This document shows positions 1 through 8,086 of a stretch of DNA of 53,690 bases, one piece after another. The DNA lies in NCBI GenBank assembly GCA_021371995.1, contig JAJFVA010000032.1, positions 1 through 53,690 on the forward strand. The letters run 5' to 3'. The stretch is from Methanoregulaceae archaeon (GTDB taxonomy: Archaea > Halobacteriota > Methanomicrobia > Methanomicrobiales > Methanospirillaceae). The translations under genes were made by a program, and so were the position numbers. Below the pieces are notes generated by a model that saw nothing but the letters and a program-made list of their open reading frames with translations, ran no database searches and had not been told where the DNA came from. Within the stretch, counting starts at the first letter, position 1, and each line of letters starts with the position of its first letter.

Positions 1-386
1 GACATGACAGGACCGGTATGCCGTGTAACCGCTGCCCGGTACCGCTCGGCAAGCAACACTTTCTTTCTTTTATTCTCATCGCTCTCCTGGCTTTTGGTAT
101 AAGCAGTCAGTACAGCTTTCCCTCCGATGCCGGAGATGATACCGATCACAACAAACGTTGTTGCTGTTGCGGGAGGATTCAGTGAGTATACCAGTGCGGC
201 TGCTACGCCCCCGATGATGAGATCGGCGTAAAAACCAAAATTGACCATGATTGCCTTTTCATTATTGTAGACCTTGTAGGGGAATGTGAGCCCCTTCTCC
301 ATCAACAAGGCAAAAATTATCCCGCCGAATGCTCCCAGCACAAATATCCCGATCACATCCCTGATGAAACTACCAAAAACAGGCAT
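1..386 (-). CDS. Small membrane protein, C-terminus outside window
   Basis: Reading the minus strand from an ATG at 384-386 gives an open frame that continues past the window edge, so the 3' end is missing. About 128 residues are visible. They begin MPVFGSFIRDVIGIF, with hydrophobic segments near residues 8-26 and around residues 55-90 (rich in Ala, Gly, Val, Ile), followed by a charged tail (KSQESDENKRKKV). A purine-rich stretch (AGTGAGAAGGA) lies directly before the ATG. It looks like a small integral membrane protein with two or three helices and a cytoplasmic basic end. I do not recognise the family and assign no function. Confidence 0.6.
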   Translation of the reverse strand, partial: MPVFGSFIRDVIGIFVLGAFGGIIFALLMEKGLTFPYKVYNNEKAIMVNFGFYADLIIGGVAAALVYSLNPPATATTFVVIGIISGIGGKAVLTAYTKSQESDENKRKKVLLAERYRAAVTRHTGPVM

Positions 387-842
387 TCCTTCTCACTTCC
401 CTTTTTTCCAGATTAGAGAAGAGATTCAATAATCTTTTCTACTTATTTTTTGACGGAAGGGTGATACCAGGAGAATACTCGCTGTCCTGCTCTGAATGGA
501 ACGGGATGCAGGGGGTAATCCTGAAAAGAAATTGCATCCAGGAAAAACAGGCAGCTGCCTGTCGGACATGGAATGGGACACGAAAAGGGTGCATTTCAGT
601 TATTCCGGCTAATCATGTCCTGATTCATTGGCGCTGTCCGATAAAAAAGGACATTAACCTTTGAGAGAGAATTCTCTTACCGCAGGAAGGGTGCACCAGA
701 GGGGGGCATACCATCGGATGGGTATCAGGGTCTTCTTGCCGGCACCACAGCAAGAGTGCACCGGAGAGGGGTATATCCATTCTCTGCAGCCTGTTTGAGA
801 ATCTTTGCCGGAGGGAACTATGCATCGCCAGGGTGAGTCAGG
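387..842. other. Intergenic region with imperfect direct repeat
   Basis: No convincing gene is seen; a 67-codon frame at 461-664 has unlikely composition. The stretch holds a 12-bp palindrome AGAGAATTCTCT (666-677). It also holds two similar copies of a 24-25 bp unit, at 691-714 and 756-780, both starting GTGCACC and ending in CCAT. These might be regulatory for the membrane protein gene starting at 843. Confidence 0.3.
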
Positions 843-1436
843 ATGACAATGGGATGTCGTAAGGATAGATCAGCCACAAAAGCCCTCATATCAGGCCTGA
901 TCGGGATCATATTTTTCCTGATCATGCTCATTATTTTCAGATGGATCGCAGTTTCTATCTCCTCGCGGCTCTTCTCCGGGTTTGTCGACCTCCTTTACGC
1001 CAATGCTGCGCTTATCATCATCTTCTCGGTATTGTTCATGTTCGGGGATATCTTCGCCACGTTCGCGTTTCCCTTCAACCTTCCCTTCCCCCTTTTCAAT
1101 GCAGCCGCCAGCGTCCTGCTCATCTCATTCATTATGAGTATCATGGGATTCATCGATTCTTTCTATGCTCTTGGAATTGGCTCTTCCCTCCAGTTTGTGA
1201 AGCTTATCCTGTACCCCCTCGCCTTTGCGGTAGTGCTCATTGCAGGGTACATCTCAATATTTTACCGGAAACCAGAGGAAAGAAATTCTGATACCAATCA
1301 CCAGGCTTCGATACAATCCTGTGAAAGAGAAGAACAAAAAACAAGCAGTCCTTCCTGGGAGGAGATCGGAAACGAGTTCAGGCAGACCGTCTTTGATTTT
1401 TTTCACCGGATAAGGGACGAATTAACCCGGAAATGA
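843..1436 (+). CDS. Uncharacterised four-helix membrane protein
   Basis: A 197-residue protein with a short basic N-terminus (MTMGCRKDR). Four strongly hydrophobic segments follow, at about residues 14-38, 48-75, 83-108 and 116-141. A hydrophilic tail of about 55 residues (YRKPEERNSD onward) is rich in Glu, Arg and Ser. The start is preceded by AGGGTGAGTCAGG, a reasonable ribosome binding site. The charged tail after the last helix should be cytoplasmic by the positive-inside rule (RKPEER directly after the helix). The gene stands alone. No family was recognised. Confidence 0.7.
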   Translation: MTMGCRKDRSATKALISGLIGIIFFLIMLIIFRWIAVSISSRLFSGFVDLLYANAALIIIFSVLFMFGDIFATFAFPFNLPFPLFNAAASVLLISFIMSIMGFIDSFYALGIGSSLQFVKLILYPLAFAVVLIAGYISIFYRKPEERNSDTNHQASIQSCEREEQKTSSPSWEEIGNEFRQTVFDFFHRIRDELTRK

Positions 1437-1546
1437 GACGGGGGCAGTCCCGGTTTTTGAGGAATGTGGATATTTTTCAGGGGGTCTTTCCAGGGTATAA
1501 AAAAAGGATAGACGAGCCTGACGGAAACGACATTATTTCTGGAACC

Positions 1547-1795
1547 CTAATCAGAGGCTGCCCACTCCGGGTTCTCCGCGAGAAAATCTCTCTCCTTTTT
1601 CTCGAGTTCTTCGGGGGAAAACTTTGCAGGCATACAGATGCACCGCTGTTCGACAAATTCGCCTTTCACAAAGCACCCGAATGACTTGTCACGCGGGCAT
1701 GCCCCGTATTCCCCGGCATCATGATTGTGGTACACCAGTTCCTGTCCTTCCCGTTCCGCAATCTCTTTTGCCTCTTTCCAGGATTTTGCAGCCAT
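1547..1795 (-). CDS. Small cysteine-containing hypothetical protein
   Basis: An 82-residue soluble protein starting MAAKSWKEAKEIAEREG, with a GGAG ribosome binding site (GTTGGAGAAAAATT) seven bases before the ATG. The middle carries four cysteines in the pattern C-x6-C-x10-C-x-C (ACPRD, GCFVK, CICMP), which could hold a zinc ion or a disulfide. A charged helix follows (PEELEKKERDFLAENPEW). Composition and start signal support a real gene. The zinc-site idea is inference and no function is assigned. Confidence 0.65.
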   Translation of the reverse strand: MAAKSWKEAKEIAEREGQELVYHNHDAGEYGACPRDKSFGCFVKGEFVEQRCICMPAKFSPEELEKKERDFLAENPEWAASD

Positions 1796-1962
1796 AATTT
1801 TTCTCCAACGATACCTGAGTTCTGACTGGTAATTAAATCCATGATTACTCCCCCTGCAACAGGGTCGGGGGTCATGGACCTGTCAATAATTGTGTAAATA
1901 TTCCTTTTCGTGGTGGGCTATCTTGGCGATAGGAATATATCCCCGGCTGCAAACGAGAGATT

Positions 1963-2970
1963 ATGCACAATAAAGCACGAGGGGTAATCCTATCTCTGAT
2001 CCTTGTCATGCTCATCCCTGCCGGGGTATCGGCACTTGCCACCTACAACGGGGGCCAGGTAACCATCGGCCAGCCCGTGCAGGACGATGTGTTTGCCTCC
2101 GGGGGGACGATCGACGTGAACGCCCCGGTGGACAGCCTGATCGTTGCGGGGGGGACGATCAATCTCAATGCCCCGGTAAAGGGCGATGTGATTGCGGCTG
2201 GCGGAACGATCAACGTCAACGGGGACATCGGGGGAAAACTGGTCGCAGCCGGGGGCACCATCAACGTAAATAGCGGGATTGGGACAAATGCTGTCCTTGC
2301 CGGAGGGACAGTGAACATTGCACAGGGTGCCACGGTCGGCCGTGACGCTATGATATCTGGGGGACAGGTATCCAGTGCAGGGAATATTGCCGGGAACCTG
2401 ACCGTCAGGGCCCGGACTTTTGAGAATACCGGTACTGCCGGTCATGTTGATGTCGAACTTTCGGAGCCCCGGGGTGAGTTCTCCCGCATCTTCACCATCT
2501 TTGGTATCATTTTCACCATCGGGATGCTCATCCTCGGACTTGTCCTCCTGCACGTTGCACCCCGACATTTCATTGCGGTCGAGGAGGAGGTGCGGAAATC
2601 TGCCATCGTTAAAACAGTCGCCGGTTTTTTTGCGATCGTCGTCTCGCTGGTGGTGCTCGTGTTGCTCTCCATCACCATCGTCCTGCTCCCGGTTGCCCTC
2701 CTCCTGTGGATGGCGTTTTTCGCAGCCCTGCTGCTCTCGACCCTGTTCGTCTCCCTCGCACTCGGGAGATTCATCGCCCTGAAGGTCAGGTGGGGGGCAC
2801 CCCCCTGGCAGATGTTCCTTCTCGGTTTTGTCATCCTGAACCTTGCATCCAGGATCCCTGTGGCAGGGATCATCGTCCTTGTTATCAGTGTAAGCCTTGG
2901 CTTTGCGGCATTCTTCGTCACCCTCTACCAGAACAGGGACAAAATTCTCGGAACACCCCTGGCTGAATAA
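1963..2970 (+). CDS. Bactofilin-like beta-helix repeat membrane protein
   Basis: A 335-residue protein with a signal peptide (hydrophobic residues 8-25, ending GVSALA). A repeat region at about 26-150 is built from units of about 17 residues with the core GGTI(D/N)(V/L)N, at least five clear copies. Short repeats with alternating hydrophobic residues are typical of right-handed beta-solenoids of the polymer-forming cytoskeletal (bactofilin) type. After a linker come four hydrophobic helices (about 175-200, 218-240, 242-265, 278-318). The layout suggests an exported beta-helix anchored in the membrane, not a cytoplasmic bactofilin. It is probably a cell-envelope protein of unknown partner. A long antisense frame over this gene is a composition artefact. 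Confidence 0.8.
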   Translation: MHNKARGVILSLILVMLIPAGVSALATYNGGQVTIGQPVQDDVFASGGTIDVNAPVDSLIVAGGTINLNAPVKGDVIAAGGTINVNGDIGGKLVAAGGTINVNSGIGTNAVLAGGTVNIAQGATVGRDAMISGGQVSSAGNIAGNLTVRARTFENTGTAGHVDVELSEPRGEFSRIFTIFGIIFTIGMLILGLVLLHVAPRHFIAVEEEVRKSAIVKTVAGFFAIVVSLVVLVLLSITIVLLPVALLLWMAFFAALLLSTLFVSLALGRFIALKVRWGAPPWQMFLLGFVILNLASRIPVAGIIVLVISVSLGFAAFFVTLYQNRDKILGTPLAE

Positions 2971-3007
2971 CCCCCTCCCGTTTTTTGACCGGAGTACTGA
3001 CAACACC

Positions 3008-3016
3008 TTATAATGA
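3008..3016 (+). promoter_or_regulatory. Probable TATA box for the RNB nuclease leader
   Basis: The sequence CTTATAATG lies about 27 bases before the start of a foldable leader (near 3036-3041). A transcript starting there would carry an approximately 150-base untranslated leader before the nuclease gene. This is inferred from position and AT content only. Confidence 0.35.
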
Positions 3017-3040
3017 TGCCCCGACAGAGGTTTGGAAAAA

Positions 3041-3132
3041 CCGGGCCTGGGACAGGGTTTAATAGTGGAAAGGCCCGTCCGCCACCATTATGGGTGCAGG
3101 GGAGTGAATCGGGTGAGGGAAACGTACCCCTG
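3041..3132 (+). other. Structured 5' leader, candidate regulatory RNA
   Basis: Three nested or adjacent complementary pairs are visible. CGGGCCT (3042-3048) pairs with AGGCCCG (3071-3077). CACC pairs with GGTG around ATTATG (about 3083-3096). CAGGGG (3097-3102) pairs with CCCCTG (3127-3132). The pairs sit between a TATA-like element and the RNB exoribonuclease gene. The leader may autoregulate the nuclease, as RNases often regulate their own mRNA, or may be a separate small RNA. It does not match a riboswitch class I know. Confidence 0.35.
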
Positions 3133-3187
3133 AGAGGCTGGTCTCAAGGGTTTTTTATGCCCTGAAACAAATCTCTTGCAGCGAGCA

Positions 3188-4765
3188 ATGAAAAAACATC
3201 ATTTTATCGACCTGAAAGCCATCGCCTGGGACGCGATGCAAAAATATGGGTTCGAACCAGGGTTTTCGAAAGGAGTGATGAGGGAAGTCGAAAAAATCGA
3301 TGAAATCAGCATTCCGGATAACCGGACAGGCGAAGCACGGGACCTTCGTTCCCTTCTCTGGTCATCCATCGACAATCATGATTCCATGGATCTTGACCAG
3401 ATCGAGTACTGCGAACGTGGTCCCGGGGATGAGATCCAGGTGAAGGTTGCCATCGCGGATGTCGATTTTTTTGTCCCGAAACTGTCGCAGACCGATCTTC
3501 ATGCGGCCCATAACGGGACCTCGGTATACACCGGAATCGAGACATTCCCCATGCTCCCGGACCGGCTCTCAAAAGGGATCAGCTCGCTTCTGCCCGGGCA
3601 TGATCACCGGGCAGTCGTGATAGAATACTCGGTTCTTCCTGACGGAGATGTCCGTCCCGGCGAGATATACCGGGCTCTCGTATACAACAAAGCCAAACTT
3701 GTTTATGAGGAGGTCGGGGAATGGCTGGACGGACTGAGAGAGATACCGGAGAGTGTCCGCGATGTTCCCGGGCTTGAAGAGCAGTTGCGGCTTCAGACCG
3801 AGGCAATGGGCCGGCTGAAAAAGTACCGCATGGACCAGGGAGCTCTCGAACTCGAGACCATCGAGGCCGATGCTATTGCCGAAGACGGCCTTGTCAGGGA
3901 TATCATCGTCCAGAAGAAGAACGCAGCCCGGTTCCTTATAGAGGATTTCATGATTGCTGCGAACGGGACCATGGTGGACTTCCTCGGCGACTCCGGTATC
4001 CCAATGATCCAGCGGGTTGTACGTGTACCGCGGTACTGGGACGAGATCGTGCAGACTGCGGCAGCCTATCATGAGAGGCTTCCCCGCGAGCCGGACTCAA
4101 AGGCGCTCTCGTTATTCCTCCTGCGGAGGAAAGAAGCTGATCCGGAACGCTTCCCGGACCTCTCCCTGACGATTGTCAAACTTCTCGGGCCGGGGGAATA
4201 CATGACACTGGAGCCCGGGGAGCCTCCCACCGGCCACTTCGGCCTTGCGGTCACCGATTATACCCACGGGACGGCCCCGAACCGCCGGTATGTCGACCTT
4301 GTGAACCAGAGACTGGTAAAATCGGTCCTTGACGGGGAAAAGAGCCCGTATACCCCGCACGAGCTGGTTGAGCTGGCTGCCTGGCTTTCCGACCGCGAAA
4401 AGGGCTCAAAGAAGGTCGAGCGGTTCATGCGAAAAGCTGCCGCAGCGGTGCTGCTCAGGGATCGGATCGGCGAGTCCTTCGATGCCCTTGTTACCGGTGT
4501 TACCGAGCACGGGATCTATGCCCGCATGATCTCCCCCCCTGCCGAGGGCCGGATTATGCAGGGCGAACAGGGCCTCAGGGTAGGTCAGAAGATCACTATC
4601 CGTCTTCTGCGGACCGATCCCTACAACGGGTTCATCGATTTTGCCTGCACCGGCAGGGGGGAGAGCGGTCAGGGGGGATATACGGTTCGCACATCCCGGA
4701 CACGTGTCCCGGTGGAAAAAGTGCGGAGGCAGGGCTATGGAAGGAGACAAAGGAGCAGGCGCTGA
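3188..4765 (+). CDS. rnr: RNB-domain 3'-5' exoribonuclease (RNase II/R family)
   Basis: About 525 residues. The RNB catalytic motif is at about residues 60-74 (SIDNHDSMDLDQIEY). It keeps three of the four metal-binding Asp positions of RNase II and has Gln in place of the last, as in the Deinococcus-like branch of the family. Further RNB motifs follow: PMLPDRLSKGISSLLPG, ending in a family-typical YTHGTAPNRRYVDLVNQR stretch (residues about 355-375). A C-terminal S1-like beta-barrel runs from about 430 to 495, then a basic tail. It is predicted to degrade RNA processively in the cytoplasm. The in-frame ATG at 3188 is preferred over a TTG at 3176. RNase R homologs are patchy in archaea; a haloarchaeal one is known to be important. 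It is preceded by a structured leader. Confidence 0.88.
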   Translation: MKKHHFIDLKAIAWDAMQKYGFEPGFSKGVMREVEKIDEISIPDNRTGEARDLRSLLWSSIDNHDSMDLDQIEYCERGPGDEIQVKVAIADVDFFVPKLSQTDLHAAHNGTSVYTGIETFPMLPDRLSKGISSLLPGHDHRAVVIEYSVLPDGDVRPGEIYRALVYNKAKLVYEEVGEWLDGLREIPESVRDVPGLEEQLRLQTEAMGRLKKYRMDQGALELETIEADAIAEDGLVRDIIVQKKNAARFLIEDFMIAANGTMVDFLGDSGIPMIQRVVRVPRYWDEIVQTAAAYHERLPREPDSKALSLFLLRRKEADPERFPDLSLTIVKLLGPGEYMTLEPGEPPTGHFGLAVTDYTHGTAPNRRYVDLVNQRLVKSVLDGEKSPYTPHELVELAAWLSDREKGSKKVERFMRKAAAAVLLRDRIGESFDALVTGVTEHGIYARMISPPAEGRIMQGEQGLRVGQKITIRLLRTDPYNGFIDFACTGRGESGQGGYTVRTSRTRVPVEKVRRQGYGRRQRSRR

Positions 4766-4841
4766 CCGGCACAGCGATGAATACTAATCCTTCTCTCATC
4801 AAGATTTATCCCCTTGAAAGGATAGTGGATGAGTGATCGGT

Positions 4842-5117
4842 ATGTTCATCACGCCCGATTTCATCCATACGCCAGAGGAGTGGATTATATGGCTCCTCGG
4901 CTCAGAATTTCATGATACTGCGACGATTGATATGCTTGTCCAGAGGACGCGGTACAGCCGCGAGGATATCATCTCTTCCGTGGGAGTGCTCGAAAGAATG
5001 AAAGCAATCAGGGTGAACCGGAACGCCGGGAACGCGATGATTATTGATTCGATTGCACTTGTCCCGAATGGAAAAAAGATGTATGGGGAGCTGATTCTTC
5101 GCGCCGGGCATACCTGA
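4842..5117 (+). CDS. Small winged-helix-like protein
   Basis: About 91 residues beginning MFITPDFIHTPEEW. The ATG at 4842 is chosen over an in-frame GTG at 4833 because GGATGAG lies at suitable spacing before it. The pattern of an N-terminal helix, then ATIDMLVQRTRYSREDIISSVGVLERMKAIRV and a strand-turn-strand end, is typical of a winged helix-turn-helix domain reading out a short DNA site. No ligand domain is present. It could be a small transcription regulator or an adaptor. Fold assignment is inference from pattern. Confidence 0.6.
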   Translation: MFITPDFIHTPEEWIIWLLGSEFHDTATIDMLVQRTRYSREDIISSVGVLERMKAIRVNRNAGNAMIIDSIALVPNGKKMYGELILRAGHT

Positions 5118-5139
5118 GCTTTAAAGGCCTGAAGTAATC

Positions 5140-5319
5140 CTATTCCTGAAAATCGTCCGGAAACCGGTAGAAATAGCAGACCCCCCACTCTTTCTTCTCA
5201 CCCGGTTTCATCTCCCGTAACTGGTATTCCGCATGCTCTTCGCAGACCGTTGAACAGCAGCAGCCGAGAATCTGCATCCCGACTGCCTCCTTCCCGCATA
5301 CGTCACAGGTCCTCTTCAT
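5140..5319 (-). CDS. 59-residue zinc-finger-like small protein
   Basis: A short gene read on the minus strand from the ATG at 5317-5319 to a TAG at 5140-5142. The protein starts MKRTCDVCGKEAVGM and contains C-x2-C, then a CCC cluster and another Cys about 20 residues later, then His (VCEEHAEYQ). This is a treble-clef or zinc-knuckle-like arrangement. A GTGGAGACGGC segment gives a ribosome binding site directly upstream. The composition and cysteine spacing make it convincing as a real gene. It is convergent with the winged-helix gene, with 22 bases between their ends. Function unknown. Confidence 0.7.
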   Translation of the reverse strand: MKRTCDVCGKEAVGMQILGCCCSTVCEEHAEYQLREMKPGEKKEWGVCYFYRFPDDFQE

Positions 5320-5680
5320 GCCGTCTCCACGATGTCCGGACGCCCGCTCTCTTCATCCATCGTACCATCATCTCTTTCAACGATTATTCATCCTTCTGTT
5401 CCAGGACATACAGCCTGTTCATTGGATGCTGCCCCTTTTCCCTGCCCGCTTCCATACGTGGATTTTTTGTCGGTTGTCGATAAGCCGGAGAGTCCTGATC
5501 ATGTTACCTGGAAACCAGATCCCTTGAAACATTTGTCGACTTGAGAAAAAAATAGATTTGAGATCCCGGATGCAAAAAAGACATTATCCTGCCGGGAGGT
5601 TCTGCATAATCTGGCGGGTTGAGATCTCGCAACGATACGCACAGGATTATTTTTTACCGTCCCGGAACAATCCTCCTTTT
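5320..5680. other. Intergenic region
   Basis: No credible gene is seen in either strand; the short frames here have unlikely composition. An AT-rich element ATTATTTTTTACC (about 5646-5658) lies 25-30 bases before the dCMP deaminase ATG and may be its TATA box. Confidence 0.3.
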
Positions 5681-6157
5681 ATGCGAACGAACCGCCACCA
5701 GTATTTCCTTGACCTTGCCCTCCGGTGTGCCCACCAGGGAACCTGCCTGCGCCGCAATTTTGGTGCGATCATCGTGGACGAGTATAACACTATCGTGTCA
5801 ACTGGATACACAGGCGCACCAAGGAAGCAGGTGGACTGCACCGAACTGAACCGGTGCTGGCGGAACGATCACAACATCCCCTCCGGGTCAAACTATGAAA
5901 AGTGCAGGAGTGTGCATGCCGAGATGAACGCACTCCTCCAGGCAGGAAAGCTGGCGCGTGGCTGCACCCTCTACCTTGCAGGATTCGAGGTTGAAACCGA
6001 TCAACTCACGCAGATCTGGCCCTGCTTCCTCTGCTCAAAGATGATCGTGAACTCCGGGATCAGGAATGTTATCATGAGGACCGGGGAGACTACCTACGAA
6101 GAGACAGACCCGATTGTCCTTTACCAGAAGCGGAGCCGGGAAGCTCTTGGGGAATAA
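5681..6157 (+). CDS. Deoxycytidylate (dCMP) deaminase family protein
   Basis: A 158-residue protein from the ATG at 5681, the usual length for the family. The zinc/catalytic motif is HAE at residues 79-81, with PCFLC at 114-118 supplying the two cysteine ligands. Additional cysteines at about 53, 59 and 75 match the ComE/dCMP deaminase type, which often carries a second zinc. The predicted reaction is dCMP to dUMP plus ammonia, feeding thymidylate synthesis. No ribosome binding site is visible. A TATA-like run ends about 25 bases upstream, so the mRNA is probably leaderless. A longer in-frame extension to 5558 lacks family similarity. Confidence 0.85.
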   Translation: MRTNRHQYFLDLALRCAHQGTCLRRNFGAIIVDEYNTIVSTGYTGAPRKQVDCTELNRCWRNDHNIPSGSNYEKCRSVHAEMNALLQAGKLARGCTLYLAGFEVETDQLTQIWPCFLCSKMIVNSGIRNVIMRTGETTYEETDPIVLYQKRSREALGE

Positions 6158-6341
6158 AACAGGGACCAGTGAGCCGTTCCGGGTGGTTACGTGCATTCAG
6201 CAGGACAGGCATCATTCGTATCAGATGGGAATCCGGTTTCTTTTTCCCGGTTTAATGTGACACTGGTCGGAATTCCTGCTAAATCCACTGAAAAATGAAA
6301 ATGATGAGTGTGTGGTATCTGCTCTGTCTCTGACGGTCTTT

Positions 6342-6677
6342 TCAGAACTCCTCCAGGACCCCGTACCCCCAGTTCTTCAGGGTGCTGTATGCCTTCATCC
6401 CGGGCATATCAGTGCATTCGAGGCCCCGTTCGCCCAGAAACCGTTCTGCCTGGCGATCCGGAAGGACCACCACAGAATCCGTTTCATTCGGGAACAGAGT
6501 CCATTTATGAAGATAATAGATTCCCTGCCCCTCTCCGGTCCTGTGGTAGTAGATATCCTTCCCCCTCTGCCAGGCAACACTCTCCTGTTCATCGCTTCGT
6601 GGTGCAGAAAAGAGACGTGCGTCGCGATCGGTATTGAGAATCTTCTTCTTTCCGTTGATGATGATTACCTGTTTCAA
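6342..6677 (-). CDS. Conserved-looking hypothetical protein
   Basis: A 111-residue soluble protein, MKQVIIINGKKKILNTDRDA onward. It alternates short beta-like segments with charged turns and ends GVLEEF. It has no cysteines apart from one near residue 87, no membrane segment and no recognised motif. The composition is protein-like, unlike the two plus-strand frames that overlap it, which are Pro/Ser/Arg-rich shadows. Function unknown. Confidence 0.6.
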   Translation of the reverse strand: MKQVIIINGKKKILNTDRDARLFSAPRSDEQESVAWQRGKDIYYHRTGEGQGIYYLHKWTLFPNETDSVVVLPDRQAERFLGERGLECTDMPGMKAYSTLKNWGYGVLEEF

Positions 6678-7032
6678 TCTCGCTGTACCCCCTTCCCGGC
6701 TTTGGGTGCCGGTTACCCCTCGTTTTTGAGGCGATAGTGTCGGGTAATTTCTCCTGTCAGGATAAAGGCGAAATACCCATACATGTTCTGGGGACGTATC
6801 AGTAATAAATATTTTTATTTAAGTATGATTTTGTATGAAATATCTTTACCTATCCCAGATGTGAGCCTGAGATGAGGTAGTGGTCATCATCTGATGCAAT
6901 CTCACCGGCAGTTGGGAGCACCGGGCGCCCATTAAAAGGTCCTCTCTGCTGGTACAGCAGTCAGTGATGAAGTGCGGTTAGATAGGTTACGGGGATCATT
7001 CCGGCCCTGTAACAGGAAAAGGAGAAAAATTT
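6678..7032. other. Intergenic region with AT-rich promoter-like tract
   Basis: No gene is seen. A long AT-rich tract (about 6808-6850, including AATAAATATTTTTATTTAAG) could carry promoters for the minus-strand gene ending at 6342, although it is more than 130 bases from that start. A GTGATGA box C-like sequence near 6965 has no matching D box. Confidence 0.25.
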
Positions 7033-7227
7033 TCATGCCTCATACGCGATCAGGATCGATCCGGTGTCCTTTTCAACGGACTGGATTTTCGAAAGGGCCT
7101 CCTTCGTGAGTTTCTTGTAGGGGTGGACCCTGTCATATGCGACAAGGATTACCCCCAGTTTTCCCTCGAGTTTCCTGATCTCATCGAGCTTGCTTTCCGG
7201 AAGTATGGCAGGGCTTGTACATTCCAT
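7033..7227 (-). CDS. Small hypothetical protein
   Basis: About 64 residues from the ATG at 7227, preceded by GGTGATT at good spacing; an in-frame GTG at 7236 is less likely. The sequence has a charged helix (PESKLDEIRKLEGKLG), a strand (VILVAYD), another Lys-rich helix and a matching strand (SILIAYEA). The two halves resemble an internal duplication: helix then G(V/S)IL(V/I)AY. No function is known. Confidence 0.6.
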   Translation of the reverse strand: MECTSPAILPESKLDEIRKLEGKLGVILVAYDRVHPYKKLTKEALSKIQSVEKDTGSILIAYEA

Positions 7228-7284
7228 GGCAATCACCGGCCCGATTATATTATTTACACTGTGATATTTCTTTTCTCAAATAAT

Positions 7285-7293
7285 ATTTATATA
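7285..7293 (+). promoter_or_regulatory. TATA box before trmO-like region
   Basis: TTTATATAG within an AT-rich stretch lies about 25 bases before an ATG at 7314. It could drive a leaderless 37-codon frame (7314-7427) and the TrmO-like gene downstream. Confidence 0.4.
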
Positions 7294-7313
7294 GGTCAAA
7301 ATATCTTGCATTC

Positions 7314-7427
7314 ATGAAGAGAGGGATCGTCCCGGTATTGACCTATGCACGCCGAACAGAACGTATAAATTCAATGGAGGTGCTGCCTGTTATTCGTGAT
7401 CCTGTAGAAAATACAGTCACTAAGTAG
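7314..7427 (+). CDS. Possible 37-residue leader peptide
   Basis: An open frame from ATG 7314 to TAG 7425-7427 begins MKRGIVPVLTYARRTERIN. It sits exactly where a leaderless transcript from the TATA box at 7285-7293 would begin and ends 89 bases before the TrmO-like gene. It may be a real small protein, an upstream leader frame, or chance. Only position supports it. Confidence 0.25.
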   Translation: MKRGIVPVLTYARRTERINSMEVLPVIRDPVENTVTK

Positions 7428-7516
7428 GAAAAATCGATACGAACAAAACATTAGAATACTCTACTCTGGAGCGTGTGAAAGAATATGAGATTTTTGGGAA
7501 ATAATGGAGCAGAACG

Positions 7517-8071
7517 ATGAATGAGCAAATCAATTCCGGATCCAGACCGCCCCGCGATTTCATTTTGCACCCGGTAGGAGTGATACACAACAGAATCACG
7601 GATCCATTTCTGGTCGCCGGGAAGGACGGCCTTACTATGCGGGAAAGCCATGCGGCCATGGTTGAACGGGTCAGGAGAACCGATACCGAAGTCTCTGAAA
7701 TCGTGATCCGGGGGGATCTTGAAGGCATCCTTGATGGGATCGATGAATATTCCAATCTTGTCATACTTTACTGGGCACATGCCGTTCCCGGTGAACGCCG
7801 TTCCCTGACCCGGGTGCACCCGATGGGAAGAAAAGACCTCCCTGAGGTGGGAATCTTTTCCACCTGCAGCCCAGCCCGGCCAAACCCGGTTCTCACCACC
7901 GTCGTCCGGCTGGTCAGGATAAGAGATAATGTGCTGGAAGTAACCGGTCTTGACGCAATCGACGGAAGCCCGGTCATCGATATCAAGCCCTACGTCAGCG
8001 AATTCTATCCCCGGGAAGGTGTCCGCATCCCTGCGTGGATGGAACAGATCCAGAGTGATATCAGCCTGTAG
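7517..8071 (+). CDS. trmO: TrmO-like tRNA N6-methyltransferase (UPF0066/YaeB)
   Basis: A 184-residue protein with the hallmarks of the TsaA/YaeB/TrmO family: PVGVIHN near residue 20, the central EYSNLVILYWAH, the signature FSTCSPARPNPV (about residues 113-125) and DAIDGSPVIDIKPY (about 147-160). In bacteria TrmO uses SAM to methylate N6-threonylcarbamoyladenosine at position 37 of tRNA-Thr, and archaeal members are assumed to act on tRNA. GGAGCAGAACG precedes the ATG. The convergent gene on its 3' side encodes a separate SAM methyltransferase, with about 15 bases between the stops. Confidence 0.82.
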   Translation: MNEQINSGSRPPRDFILHPVGVIHNRITDPFLVAGKDGLTMRESHAAMVERVRRTDTEVSEIVIRGDLEGILDGIDEYSNLVILYWAHAVPGERRSLTRVHPMGRKDLPEVGIFSTCSPARPNPVLTTVVRLVRIRDNVLEVTGLDAIDGSPVIDIKPYVSEFYPREGVRIPAWMEQIQSDISL

Positions 8072-8086
8072 AGGAACGGTTCCGCC

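Noticed and set aside
461-664. 67-codon plus-strand frame
   Set aside because: Unlikely composition, no ribosome binding site, no family features; treated as non-coding.
1990-3006. Long minus-strand frame over the bactofilin-like gene
   Set aside because: Extreme Asp/Glu/Gly/Arg bias, no signals. It is antisense to a clear secreted repeat protein.
6308-6737. Two plus-strand frames over the hypothetical at 6342-6677
   Set aside because: Rich in Pro, Ser and Arg with no ribosome binding site; the minus-strand protein is more credible.
6855-6975. Possible box C/D guide RNA
   Set aside because: A GTGATGA box is present but no paired D box at the right distance, and no terminal stem.
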